64,000 bases of DNA from Cervus elaphus (GCF_910594005.1 NC_057818.1:53518001-53582000), one strand, 5' to 3'. Shown: positions 33,860 through 49,111, counted from the first letter of the stretch. Notes: generated from the letters alone by a model not told the origin. Numbers and translations are program-made.

Positions 33860-34440
33860 CTCCAGGGGAGGTGGGGAGGTCCCGGTGGGCTGCCGGGGCT
33901 GGCCTGGGGTCTGAGCCTCTGGAATCTGCCTCCTGCCGGTCCCCTAGTCTGCCGTTCCCACAGCTCAGGGGTGTGGAGGGCGTGGAGGGGGCCGGGAAGG
34001 GAGCGTCAGGCTGCCTGCCGGCCGCCAGCCCTGGAGAGCTGCCCGGAGTGTCTGCAGGAGGGAGAGGGTAGCTCTAGGCCTGAGTCACACTCGGAGAAAC
34101 CCCGGACGCATACCTGGCCGCTGACATCACAGACCAGGGCACCCCCGGCGACCCAGACAAGCCGACTGAATCACAGGCGGAATTCAGCCACCCCGGGTGC
34201 GGGCACGTGGCCCGCTGTGACACCCCCCCCATGACACCCCCGCGTGGCTGTCTGGCTGTGGGGGCCAGGCAGGCCGCATTCGGGTCAGTGAGGGGGCACA
34301 GGCCTGAGTCAGGGACGCGGCAGCTCCAGCCTGAGACCACCCAGTCCAGCCACAGCATCCTCAAGGTGCAGGAAGGGGAGGCGGGGGAGCGGGTCAGCCG
34401 GTGGGGAGGCCCCTGGGCCGTAAAGAGGAAACCCGCAGCG
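33860..34440. promoter_or_regulatory. Candidate AP-1 cluster enhancer
   Basis: TGAGTCA at 34081-34087 and 34305-34311, TGACATCA at 34122-34129, TGAATCA at 34167-34173 and an E-box CACGTG near 34204, in GC-rich unique sequence about 7 kb upstream of the FOSB start. FOS-family feedback is plausible but inferred. Confidence 0.45.
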
Positions 34441-34759
34441 GTATGACTGGGAGGCTGTGGGTTGTGGCTAGCAGTTAGATGACCTGCTGGGGGTGGGACG
34501 GGGTCTGGGTGTTTGCGCAGAGAACAACGGAATCACCCTACGTGTGCTCACGCACGCACGCATGCACGCAAGCACACACACACACCAAAGTGGGGAGGCC
34601 CTGCCTCCCTCCACCCACGACCCCAGAGCCTCACTACCAGGGTCGGAACCAGTCTTCACTCCGCACAAACCTGCAGGTTGGGCAAGTTCCCTAAGGGCTC
34701 CTGGCCTCAGTTTCCTGATCCATTGAATGGGGATAATAATAATTATTGCCATTGCAGCT

Positions 34760-34925
34760 TACACTTACAGGGAAGGTATTTTCTGCCAGGCACTGTTCTA
34801 AGCATTTTTACATACAAACTCATTTATTCCTCAAAATGCTAGGAGGAAGGTGCTGTTATTATCTCCACTTTACAGATGAGGAAACTGAGATCAGAGAAGT
34901 TGCTTGCCCAGAGTCACACGGCTAG
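34760..34925 (-). repeat. MIR
   Basis: GCCAGGCACTGTTCTAAGCA, CTTTACAGATGAGGAAACTG and CCCAGAGTCACACGGCTAGT, reverse MIR. Confidence 0.75.
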
Positions 34926-35069
34926 TGCCCTCCTTATAGCGTATAGGAAGACTTACACAAGAAAATACAGTGAATCTGTATGGAGCAACTGGCACATGGT
35001 TAGTTTTCTCAAGTGACTGCCAGCTATATTATTAATACTACTATTATTTTCATTCAAAATGCAGCTGGA

Positions 35070-35181
35070 GAGGGAGGTGGGAGGGGGGATCGGGATTGGG
35101 AATACATGTAAATCCATGGCTGATTCATATCAATGTATGACAAAACCCACTGGAAAAAAAAATAATAATAATAATAAAAAA
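35070..35181 (+). mobile_element. 5'-truncated L1 3' end with target duplication
   Basis: GGGATTGGGAATACATGTAA, GGCTGATTCATATCAATGTA, then poly-A interspersed with AAT units. The 14-bp AAAATGCAGCTGGA is present exactly at 35056-35069 and 35182-35195, a clean target-site duplication. Confidence 0.85.
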
Positions 35182-35579
35182 AAAATGCAGCTGGAAAGGT
35201 CTCCAAAACTGTTATCCTTGCCACCTTGGTCCGGTCCTGCCTTTTAGCTTCTTGCAGTCTCTCTTGCTTTCTCTTCTTTGGTCTTTAATGTCTATAGTAG
35301 GGAGAGAGTGCTTTCATGAACTTCCTCCTTATCTAAATCTTTTCAGGATTTGACAGTAGTTGCCCAAACCCGCCTCCACCAGGAAGCCCTCCTGACTTGC
35401 TCCGGCCTCCCTAAGCACTCCCACCCCCACAACGCCTGGAGTGGTTATAGTCAGTGATACATTATCACACTGTGTGGGTCCGAGTTGGGATGGGTGAGAG
35501 GTTGGCTCCCACAGTGAGGGGGTTCACAGGACCTCTGGACGAGGGCCTGAGACAAGTCAGCGTCTGAGAGTAGCCTCTG

Positions 35580-36070
35580 CTTAGCAGTGTCTGCATGCCC
35601 TCACACGTGAAACTGTGTGTGTGTAGCTGTGAGCATGCGTGGGAAAGAGGGCACACGGTAATGGGATCTGCGTGTGTGATGCTATGTCTCTATGTGCCTT
35701 GTTCTGTAGGTTTGTATGTAACTCTGAGCAAGACTGTGAAGCTTCCTTGTGTCTGAGTGACTTGGAGGCAGGAACCTCCACACAAATGTGGGTGGCTGAG
35801 AAATTCTGCCAGTCCAGAGCCCTGGGGGCCTCTCCATGGCAGTGGGGGTGCCCAGCTCTGCCAGTTTGTGTGTGTAGAGTTGTGCACCTGTCAGTATCTG
35901 CTGTCTGGTGTCTGTACATTTCTGCGATGTGTGTGCACGAGAGCGTGTGTTAAGCTGTGTGTGACTGTGTGTTCGTTTAGTTCTTTGTGTGTCTGTGCAG
36001 ACAAAGGTGAGAGGTGTGCATGCACATCTGTGTTGTCTGCCTGTGTGTCTGTCTTTTTGTCTCCACGGTT
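35580..36070 (+). repeat. Degenerate TGTG/TGTCTG-rich tract
   Basis: TGTGTGTGTAGCTGTGAGCA, GTTTGTGTGTGTAGAGTTGT and similar. Open frames over it are low-complexity artefacts. Confidence 0.6.
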
Positions 36071-36339
36071 TGGATTCTGTAAACCAAGCCTCCTCCTTCC
36101 CACCCCTGACGGATGTGTCCACCTCAACCCTGGGAGGACCCAGGGTCACCAGCTCAGCGGGGAAAAGGCAGGGAGGACAGACAGGTGAATGTCTATCAAC
36201 ACTGAGAGCCAGGTCCCAACACCCGTGGACAGCCGCTCTGCCTGTCAGCTAGTCTATAGCATCTTCCCCCTTCAATCCATGCAATGGCAAAGGAACAGAT
36301 ATGTTTCTGTCCAGGCCAGTCTGTCAGAGTTGATACCTG

Positions 36340-36860
36340 AGTAAATGAGTGGATGGTGAAGAATATTTACTGAGCACCTGCTGAGTACCTGGCACAGTGC
36401 TGGGGATGTGGCTGTGCCTGGACAACCTCGACTCAGGTTTGAATAATAATACAGCCCAATGAAAGAAGAGCAGATTGTCCCCAGAGAGTGAAGAACACAG
36501 ACAGGCATAGAGGGGAGGGGGGCTCTCTAAGGGAAGGGTGCTAACCCCAGGAGGGCTCCCTGGAGGAGGGGACAGAGGAGCTGAGACCCGGAGGAAGAGA
36601 GTATAAGCTAGAGGGAGGAAAAGGGGGCATGCTCCAGGCAGAGGGAAGAGCACGTGCAAAGATCTGAAGACCAGGAAGACAGACCACATGAAGAAGAGGA
36701 GCGGGAGGTGAGACTGGGGTGGTCGGCCCCAGCCAGGTCATGCCAGACCTTGTGGGCTGTGGTGTGAGGAGTTTGAATGCAGGATGCAGGGGTACTGAGG
36801 GCAAGCTAAGAGTCGCAAGTCTGGACTGCTCGGCTTCCCTGAAACTCCACAGACACCCCC
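36340..36860 (-). repeat. L2 fragment
   Basis: GAGCACCTGCTGAGTACCTG, GCTCCAGGCAGAGGGAAGAG and ATGCCAGACCTTGTGGGCTG in reverse L2 order. Confidence 0.7.
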
Positions 36861-37194
36861 TCCAGGAGGCCTCCAGGATTGCTCAATGGAGAGTGGGCCC
36901 AGCCAGCCAGTAACACTCACTACTTAACCCTGGGCCCGGAGGAGCCAGCAGTTACTAACCAGCTCGGCTCTGCCCTCCTGGAGATCACAGTCGCCGCAGC
37001 AGGACATACACCCACACATGTGCACCCTCTCCTCTCATGCCTCAGAAACTCTCACAGACCTGTCTTTTGGAGCCAGAGCCTTGGCATCGCCCAGGGGCTG
37101 CCTGGAAACACAAAAGACTACACCAGACATGTGTTGTAACCAGATTGCCCAGCTGGCTTAATTTCACAGAAACAGCTGGAAAACCCTGTTCTCA

Positions 37195-37315
37195 GGTTTA
37201 ACGTCCCTGTGCCTCAGTTTCCTTCTCTGTACAATGGGGATAATATCAGAACCTACTTATGGAGCTGATGTAGTGTGAGGATGACTGAGATAATGCATGT
37301 GAGCAGAGCTAAGTG
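37195..37315 (+). repeat. MIR fragment
   Basis: TGTGCCTCAGTTTCCTTCTC and ACAATGGGGATAATATCAGA. Confidence 0.65.
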
Positions 37316-37337
37316 TTTACTTCCCATATCTTCCTCC

Positions 37338-37668
37338 TCTTTTTTTTTTTTTTTAATCATTTCATTTATTTATTTTGGGCTGTGCTGGATCTTCTGTGCA
37401 GGCTTTCTCTAGCTGCGGTGAGTGGGGGCTATTCTTTGTTGTGGTGCTTGGGCTTCTCATTTGCGGTGGTTCTCTTGTTTTGGAGCACAGGCTCTGGGTG
37501 CGTGGGCTCAACAGTTGCATTTCCCCAGCTCTAGAGCACAGGCTCCATAGTTGTGGCACAGGGCCTTTGTTGCTCCACAGCAAGTGGGATCTTCCCAGAC
37601 CAGGGATTGAACCCATGTCTCCTGCATTGGCAGGCAGATGCTTCACCACTGAGCCACCAGGAAGTCTC
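37338..37668 (-). mobile_element. CHR-type SINE, long form
   Basis: Poly-T, TTATTTTGGGCTGTGCTGGA, CCAGGGATTGAACCCATGTC, end GAGCCACCAGGAAGTC. Confidence 0.82.
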
Positions 37669-38244
37669 TCCTTGTCATTTTTATTATTAAATTTCAGAGC
37701 TGGAAAGGCCTTTCAGAGCCCATGGCCATCCAACCTTCTTGCCTTATGGGTGGGGGTACTGAGGCACACAGTAGCAAGGGTTTTGCCAAAGGAAGAATTA
37801 AAGAATGAGGGCTCCCTTTGGCAGAACTGGGTCTCCCGGGCTGTTTACAGGATGCTCTGAGCAAACGTAGCTGACACTGCTTCCCCACCCCCAAGAGGAA
37901 CAGGAGGCTCAGGGCTCCCCCTGCTCCCCACCACCTGCAGAGCCCAAGCCCTTGGGAGCCAGAGCAGGGGTCCTGCCCTCTCCCCTACACTCAAGTCCTC
38001 CTCCTCCTGGAAGCTCCCTGGGATTGAGCCTCATGGAGAAAGACTTGCCTTGCCACTGCCATGCTGCGAGGGCAAGGTATGCATGTCTGCGTGTATGCTC
38101 GAGTGAGACTGCGTGAATGTGAGGGTGTGTATGTGTGTGTGTGGTGTGTGTCTGCAGGGCCAATTTTTCCCTTAGGTGCGGAGGGCATGGTACTAGGACC
38201 TATGATAACTTTAGGGACCCGTGTAAGTGTTTAATTTCTTTTCT

Positions 38245-38323
38245 TTGGTTGGCCAAAAAGTCCATCTGGGGTTTTCCGTAACATCTTCTGGAAAAACCCA
38301 AACAAACTTTTTGGCCAACCCAA
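38245..38323 (+). mobile_element. Mariner-derived MITE (about 80 bp), potential miRNA hairpin
   Basis: TTGGTTGGCCAAAAAGTCC at the left and ACTTTTTGGCCAACCCAA at the right are terminal inverted repeats of a mariner of the Hsmar1/MADE1 class (BTMAR-like). The element folds end to end: CTGGGGTTTTCC in the 5' arm faces GGAAAAACCCAA in the 3' arm. There is no transposase. Arm sequences resemble the ruminant miR-2284/2285 family, which I recall as mariner-derived. Confidence 0.75.
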
Positions 38324-38527
38324 TAAAATCCAAGAAAAACTGAACTTCTAGGTCAAGTGAAATGTTTTAATATTCAGTATTTGTCTTTATACCAATGCAC
38401 TCATGAAATAACACTTTTAAAGATGTCTTTATGGAGAAAGAGGCCCACAAAGGCAAAAGTACTCAGGACTCATGAAAGCTGCAATGTGATCTGGTGTGTC
38501 TGGTGGCTTTATTTTTTATCGTTACTT

Positions 38528-38658
38528 ATTTTTTAAATGAATTATTATTATTTTTTTTGGTAGCACAGCATGTGGGATCTTAGTTCCCTGACCAGGGACT
38601 AAACCCACGTACCTTGCCTTGAAAGTGCATTCTAACCACTGGACCGCCAGCAAAGTCC
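38528..38658 (-). mobile_element. CHR-type SINE
   Basis: GATCTTAGTTCCCTGACCAG and ACTGGACCGCCAGCAAAGTC. Confidence 0.78.
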
Positions 38659-38694
38659 CAGGGTGGCTTTGTTTTAAAAACAAAACAAGCCCCT

Positions 38695-38835
38695 TCACTG
38701 TGCCAGGCATGTTCCAAGATATTCACTTCACATAATCCTCCCACCAGCGTGATAAGCTGGGCACTATTTCTCCTCTTTTCCAAGGACAGAAAACAGGCTC
38801 CAGACATCACCAGCTCAAGTTCATACACCTACTAA
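38695..38835 (-). repeat. MIR fragment
   Basis: TGTGCCAGGCATGTTCCAAG and CACATAATCCTCCCACCAGC. Confidence 0.5.
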
Positions 38836-38997
38836 GTGGTGGGGTAGAATGTAAGCAGAGGGCACCTAGTTTCTGGGTCTGCCTGTGGGTAGGGGGGCGG
38901 GGGGAAGAGGGCAGTAAACGCCTAGTGCCATGAGTGTCACCATCTGCCTGTGAATATGTCAACGTACATAACTCATTCAATAATAATTAAAAGCAGG

Positions 38998-39155
38998 GGC
39001 TGCATTCTTATCCTAACTCTGCCACTAATTTGCTGTGTGACTCTAGGCAAGTGACTTCACCTCTCTGGGCCTCTATTTCCTTGCCTGTAAAATGATAGTT
39101 CCTACCTTGTAGGAGTGTTGTGAGAATTAAATAAATTAATACAAGTGCTCAGAAG
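38998..39155 (+). repeat. MIR, nearly complete core
   Basis: AACTCTGCCACTAATTTGCT, CTAGGCAAGTGACTTCACCT and GCCTGTAAAATGATAGTTCC. Confidence 0.8.
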
Positions 39156-40960
39156 AATTAACACACGATTTTGTTAATCATTGTGTGTAAAGAGCAACCA
39201 CATGTATCTATAGTGAGGATGTGCCTGTCACGTGTGTTGGTAACCATGTGAAGGTGTGTTTCTGTGTGCGGTGTGTGTGTGTGTGTGAAACCTGAATGCC
39301 CAAGTGTGCCCCTTTGAGGATATGCCAGCAGTTGTCTGGTCATATGGGGCACCTCGGTCGGGGTATGAAGGTCTCTGGGCAGCGAGGGTAGGCATTTGTG
39401 TGTCTCCTTTATTCCGTGGGAGAGGAGATGAGGGGCTTGGACAGAACAGGAATGAGGGGTCACTCCCTGTCTGATGCTGGAGCCGAGTCACTGCCTGCTG
39501 GCGGTTGCTGTGTCATCTCCTAGTCCCCTCCCTACTCCCAGACTGGTGGCAGACAGAGGGGGCGTGGGGGAACGAGGTGTTTGAGGCTGGGCTTTTTTCT
39601 CAACCTCCCAGTATTGAGCCCATGTCCCTTCAGCCTTCCCTATCTCCCTCCCTCCTCCCCACTTTGGGGACAGGGAATCAAAACTCTCCTGGGAATGAGG
39701 AAAGACCTAACCCCTCCAGCTTGGCTTCATACCTAATGTGTGACCAGGAGCCAGCCCTCCCCCTCTCTGGGCCTATGGGATTCAACAGTTTTAAGGTGCT
39801 TCTTCCTCTGTGCCCTGGCTGAGCCAGGCTCCAACCTGGGAGGGAAATGCCAGGAACTCAGGTTTATGAAGCAGCTGGTGAGATCCTTACCGGTGGGTGC
39901 TAACGAGTTGGAGGCTGCGGGGTCTGAAATATCCTAATCAGACTCTTGAACCACATTTCCTAACTGGACATCGAGGGGAGCAGCTTGCTCCCACCCTCCA
40001 GCACCCCCCACCCCCGCCCCGCCCCGCCATCACCCCCACAGCTCGACCCGGAACCTGGGTTATAATAGTGTATGCTGTGAGCAGACAGGGACAGGTTTGC
40101 AAGGTGTATCACTCCCCACCAATGGAAGTTGTTATTTAAATAATCCCAACACCCAGGTTTTTCAGGGAGTTTCACTGAAACAGGCAGCTCTCGGAAGTCA
40201 GGAAGAGAACGAGAAACCTGGGTTTGAATTTCTTGAGATGAGATCTTGGGCAAGTCACGATCTATCCTTTTCCTCTTTTATAAAATGAAGATTTTCCTCC
40301 CTTAAACTTCTGAAGCTGTACAAGGAGTGAAAATCTTGTATTGAAAGGCTTAGTACAAGAGCCGGTATTTGGTAAATGCTAACTACGCGGCATCTATTAT
40401 TATTATTATTAGATCATTATTATTACTATCATTTATTTCCCACCCCAGCCCCCACCGCCGTCACACGTATTATTTCTGACTACGGATAGGATTATAAAGC
40501 AGAAAGGGGAGCACCAGCAGCAGCAGGGACACTTCACTCCAAGTTTCATTCCCCTTCCCCCCCCAAACGCGCGTACCTCCCAAACGCCGCACCTCTGGCG
40601 GCAGCAGAGTCCAAGATACACACTCTTTGTCCATCTGGGAAAAGTGAAGCTGAAGTTCAGGGAGAAAAAAAAATTTTTTTTTCAAGGTTGCACAACTAGT
40701 CAGGGCAGAAACTCGTACGAGCCTAGGGACTCCACCCGCACCTCCACTTTCACCCGGAGCATCAGAGTCCCACCCACCCGTCTCGGGACTCAGTTTCCCC
40801 GCCTATGTGACTACAACCACAGACCCAGAGTCTCCTTTTGGAGATTGACCTTCCTCTCGAGAGAGGGCGCTGCACCATCAGGGGAAATGGGAGGGGCGGC
40901 CAGAGTGAGATGGACCCCCGAGTTGGGGTCTCCCCAGCCGGGATCCTTTGTCGAGTCAGT
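39156..40960. other. Distal FOSB 5' flank, no gene seen
   Basis: A (TG)n run near 39268-39286, a MIR-like piece at about 40220-40290 (TCTTGGGCAAGTCACGATCT) and an (ATT)n stretch at 40395-40430. No coding signal. Confidence 0.55.
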
Positions 40961-41013
40961 CTAATAACCTATTAATACCAGCACACCCCCCGCGGCCCCG
41001 GGCGGCGCTGGAC

Positions 41014-41025
41014 TGCGCAGGCGCA
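41014..41025. promoter_or_regulatory. NRF1-like site in FOSB upstream CpG island
   Basis: TGCGCAGGCGCA, close to the palindromic NRF1 consensus. Confidence 0.45.
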
Positions 41026-41079
41026 GGCGGGTTCCGCAGGCGCGCCGGGCGAGCGCGCGAGCGAGCGAGGGATTCCCTC

Positions 41080-41087
41080 TGACGTAA
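41080..41087 (+). promoter_or_regulatory. FOSB: CRE-like site, FOSB promoter
   Basis: TGACGTAA, a CREB/ATF half-site variant about 320 bp upstream of the transcription start. Confidence 0.5.
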
Positions 41088-41130
41088 TTGCTAGGATACC
41101 AAACAAACACTCAGCCGCGCCGGCCGAGCT

Positions 41131-41152
41131 CCTTATATGGCTAATTGCGTCA
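41131..41152 (+). promoter_or_regulatory. FOSB: Serum response element with adjacent FAP site, FOSB promoter
   Basis: CCTTATATGG (41131-41140) is a perfect CArG box for SRF. TGCGTCA follows at 41146-41152, the same SRE-FAP pairing known from the FOS promoter. It lies about 270 bp upstream of the start and explains immediate-early induction by serum, Ca2+ and MAPK signals. Confidence 0.85.
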
Positions 41153-41343
41153 CAGGAACTCCGGGGAGACCGGTCGGGATCCCCTCCCGCCGAGTGCTCC
41201 AGAACGCAGCCCCCAAGACCCCCAAGGCCACGAGGGTGATGCAGATGATCAGATCGAGGCTAGGACAGACCTCTTGCCGGACGGTGCGGGGCTGGGTTCA
41301 CAAGGGCCGGAGATATCGAGAAGTTTGCCGAGTGAGGGACGGG

Positions 41344-41351
41344 TGACGTCA
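41344..41351 (+). promoter_or_regulatory. FOSB: Consensus CRE, FOSB promoter
   Basis: TGACGTCA, a perfect CREB site about 25 bp upstream of the TATA box. Confidence 0.85.
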
Positions 41352-41374
41352 ACAAGGGGGCCGGGCCCCGGGCA

Positions 41375-41382
41375 TATAAATA
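41375..41382 (+). promoter_or_regulatory. FOSB: TATA box, FOSB
   Basis: TATAAATA, about 30 bp upstream of CTTCATTCATAAGACT (41401), which matches the 5' end of FOSB mRNA as I recall it. Confidence 0.85.
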
Positions 41383-41403
41383 CAGGCTGGCGGATCCGAG
41401 CTT

Positions 41404-41964
41404 CATTCATAAGACTGAGATCTACGGTCAAGGCTGGGACACGCGGAGCTGGAACTTGATTGTTGTGGTTCTTCTTCTTGGGGGCTGTGAAAATCGGTTT
41501 ATTTTCTTCCGGAAAGTTTTTGGAAGGATTCTTCTCGATAATTCTACATTTTCTTTCGGAGGATCGACTTACTTTTTTTTTCATCTCCTTTACTACTCCC
41601 TCCTCCCCCGTGGGACCCGCCGGACGCGTGGAGGGGACCTCACCCGAAGCAGATTCTGTATAGCAGGACAGAGCTTTCCGCCTCTGGGGGAGCGAGCCCC
41701 CCTCGCCCCCGGGTCCTGCGGAGCCTGGACTATCAAGAGGCACAGCGGCATCTTGTGGGGGCCTGAGCACCGCAAAGGAATTACACGGAAACTTTGCCAT
41801 TGTTGGAGCGGGACGCTGCCCCGACCCTGAGTTTCCCCGGACAGCGCACTTTGGGGACGCGCTCGGCTCACCCCGGACTCGCACCTTTCTTCTCCCACCC
41901 GGCCATAGCCTTGGCTTCCCGGCGACCTCAGCGTGGTCACAGGGGCCCCCCTGTGCCCAGGGAA
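41404..41964 (+). other. FOSB: FOSB 5'UTR (exon 1)
   Basis: About 560 nt from the inferred start (near 41404) to the coding ATG. I find no ATG anywhere in it, so the first AUG is the FOSB start. Sequence agrees with mammalian FOSB leaders. The large antisense open frame across it is a GC-rich shadow. Confidence 0.8.
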
Positions 41965-46150
<4,186 letters not shown>

Positions 46151-48312
46151 ACTTTAGACAAAACAAACAATGCACAAGGGAGAGAAATTTGGACGAGGAG
46201 GAACTGGAGGAGAGAGGGGAAGAGAAAAAGCGGGCGTGTGGTTTCCCTGCCTCTCCTGTTTGACCCTCTGCTGCCGCTGCCGTCGGACAGGAGGACTTCC
46301 TTGTGTTCTGTTCCGCCTCTTGTTTCTGCCGGCCCGGCGAGGCCAGAGAGCTGGTGACTTTGGGGGCACGGGGTGGGGAGGGGATGGACACCCCCCAGGC
46401 TGCCCACGGCTGCCTGTGGGCCGTTTCGCTTGGACCCAGGCTCTGGGGATGGGGGGTGGGGGCGGGGGCGATGCCCACCTTTGGGCTGGAGGGAGCGGGG
46501 CTGTGGGGTGGGCTGTGGGGTGGGCTGGAGTTCTCTCCAGAGAGGCCCAACAAGGAAATGCCACCGAACCCCCAAAGCGTTTCTGCCACGCCCACCCTTC
46601 CAGGGGTGACTAGGCTGGTTCTCCCTGCCGCCCCCCACGACCTTAGCTTATTTATCCAACATTTCCACGTGCTTCGATCCTCCTCTGAATTGAGCCCCCT
46701 TTAGAGGGAAGTTGATGCCCCCCCCTTTGATAATCTTCCTCCCACCCAGACCTGGTCTGAAATGTGAACCTCCCTCCCTGACCGTCCAGCTGCTCCGTCC
46801 GGGCAAAACTGGCTCCGATTTCGAATTTCTCGCCTCCTAAGCCTCCCCCAACATTCAGCCCCCAGCCCTTCTTTCTGATAACAGTATTATTCTCCCCCTG
46901 CCCACCACCCACCTCCCACAGCCTCCCCTCCGGGCCTTCCTTGTTGGGCCTCTCTGATTCAGGCAGCAGGGGGCGCTGTGATGCCTGTCCTGCTGGAGTG
47001 TTTTATACTGTGAAACGAGTTGGCCGGATTGTGGGGGGAACCGGGTGGGACAGAACCCCTCCGGAGGGATTGTGCCCCCCACTCCCCAAAGCCTTTCCGT
47101 GGTCTCCCCTCCCCCTGTCTGCCTCCTTTCTCCCCTCAAAATGAGTTAGACTCGAGGGGGTGACAGAATCCAGAGGGGATAACAGTTATCCATCCGCGTG
47201 GCCTCTCTCCTCAGGACCCACCCCCACCTCCGCGCCCCAGACCAAGCCCTGGCCTTTTTCTTTAAGGCCTGTCACCCTATCCCAGCCTAGGACGCCAACT
47301 TCTCCCTTGCCTTGGCCTCCACAACCCTTCTAGAAAGGGAGCAAGGGGAGATTGCCAGGGCGCCCCGACATTTTCCCGGAGAAGATTTAAAGGCTGAGGC
47401 TTTGACCCCCACCACCCCCTAATATTTCTGGACTGGCAAACTCCAAGGGTCTGGGTTCCCCGAGATTCCAGCTTCCCCTCGCTCAGCCCCAGCCCCAATT
47501 CTCGGTTTAGGTTCCCTAACCCTGCCTTTCCCCTCATGAGGATTTTATCATGAGGCCAATTGATATTTTTTAATATCGGGTGGGTCACGCCGCCCTCTGT
47601 GCTGCATGGAAAACATTCCACTGCCCCGTCCTGCGGCTCCTGCCCCGAACCCAGACGCCCCCGACCCACTTCCGTGGCTATTTATCCCTTTCTCGATTTC
47701 CGAAAGGCACTTATATCTATTATGTATAAATAAATATATTATATATGAGTGTGTGTGCGCGCGTGTGAGTGTGTGAGCGCTTCTGCATCCTTGGCCTAGG
47801 TCACGTTGGCCCTCAAAGCCATGCCGTTGAATTGGAAACACTGCTTCTGGAAACTTCAGGCTGCCTGTCTCCGGCTGCCTCCGTCTCTAGCTGTCTCTTT
47901 CCTGACTGTCTCTGGTTGTTTTCTGGCCATCTCCGGCTATCTCTTTCCTGAGTCTGTGTGTTCCCTGCCAGTTTTTACCTGACCCTTTCCATGTGACTGT
48001 CCCTGGTTTTCCAGCTGTCTACTGACTCTGGGTTTGTTGGGGACCTGATATTTTACTTTTTGAGTAAGCCTGAGGGATTATAGATTTTTGCAATCTGTAT
48101 CTTTGAGAATTTTGGGTGCGAGTGTGAGGCTGTGAGCAGGGCCTGCCCCTGCAGACCACAATGTATTGAATCCCCAACCCCACCCCCATGCTGTATTTGT
48201 GATTCTTTTTGTATTTTGCACCTGACCCCCCGGGGGTTGGGGCTGGCTGGCACTGGGCCGCTACCCTCCCCCTCGTGGTTCTGCACTGTCGCCAATAAAA
48301 AGCTCGTAAAAA
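46151..48312 (+). other. FOSB: FOSB 3'UTR
   Basis: About 2.1 kb. AU-rich elements: TTATTTAT (46648-46655), CTATTTATC (about 47679) and an ATAAATAAATATATT stretch near 47725. G-runs at 46445-46469 could form a quadruplex, and 47850-48010 is a degenerate TGTCTC-rich segment. A CTCF-like motif sits at 46963-46977. Unstable mRNA is expected of an immediate-early gene. Confidence 0.85.
48294..48299 (+). terminator. FOSB: FOSB poly(A) signal
   Basis: AATAAA in GCCAATAAAAAGCTC; cleavage probably about 48312. Confidence 0.85.
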
Positions 48313-48405
48313 TGTATCCACCAAGCTTCAGGGTCTCTTTGCTCCTGACACCCATCATCTGCCTTCCCTTCAGCATGAGGGAGTGAGGTTAGATTGCTAC
48401 AGGAC

Positions 48406-48406
<1 letters not shown>

Positions 48407-48437
<31 letters not shown>
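48407..48437 (+). repeat. (AC)n microsatellite
   Basis: About 15 uninterrupted AC units, likely polymorphic, 100 bp beyond the FOSB poly(A) site. Confidence 0.95.
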
Positions 48438-48439
<2 letters not shown>

Positions 48440-48440
<1 letters not shown>

Positions 48441-49075
48441 GCTGGAACTCTTACTAGTGAATCAGTCAACAGCAGGATGGAGGGAGGCTAGACAGTCAGA
48501 AGGACTTCCCACACACACAGGCTGTACCTCCTCCTTGAAGAAGTAATGAGGCAGAATATTAGCCATGAGGTGTCTGATACCAAAATACTAAAGGCTCAGG
48601 TAGGTTTCCTGGTGAAGGAAGAATTTATACTTGACCATGTAATGCTCTGGGGTTGGCCTGAGCAAAAGTGAGAGGTAGAAAAAAATTTGAACTGTTGAAG
48701 ACCACTCAGGTACATTGGGAGTCCTCAAGGTTACATGAATCATAAAACTTGGATCACTTTACAGTGAAGATGAGTTTCCTTTTGCTTTTTCACATGATCA
48801 TGTCTTCTGGGTTAGGAACATATTGGGAACAACCCAAGATTGACTAAACCAAAGATATCACCACTTTGTCCACAGATACACTGAGCCATCCCCATTGCAA
48901 AATCCAAGCCCACTCTCATTTGCATAGCAGCAAGCACTTTGAGAATTGAAGTACTGGTCCAGAGGTTAGTATCTTAGTAAATGACTAAGCAGGGGGATTT
49001 GTCATAATCCCCTTAATTTATTTATTAGCTCAAAAATTTTGCTAATTTATTCATTTCCAACCATCAATTAGTTCA
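48440..49075. other. FOSB-tRNA-Sec interval, no gene seen
   Basis: No supportable gene. A partial Bov-tA 3' end (AAGTCGGACACGACTGAGCA) with a short CA run lies at 49079-49111. Confidence 0.55.
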
Positions 49076-49111
49076 AACAAAGTCGGACACGACTGAGCAC
49101 ACACACACACG

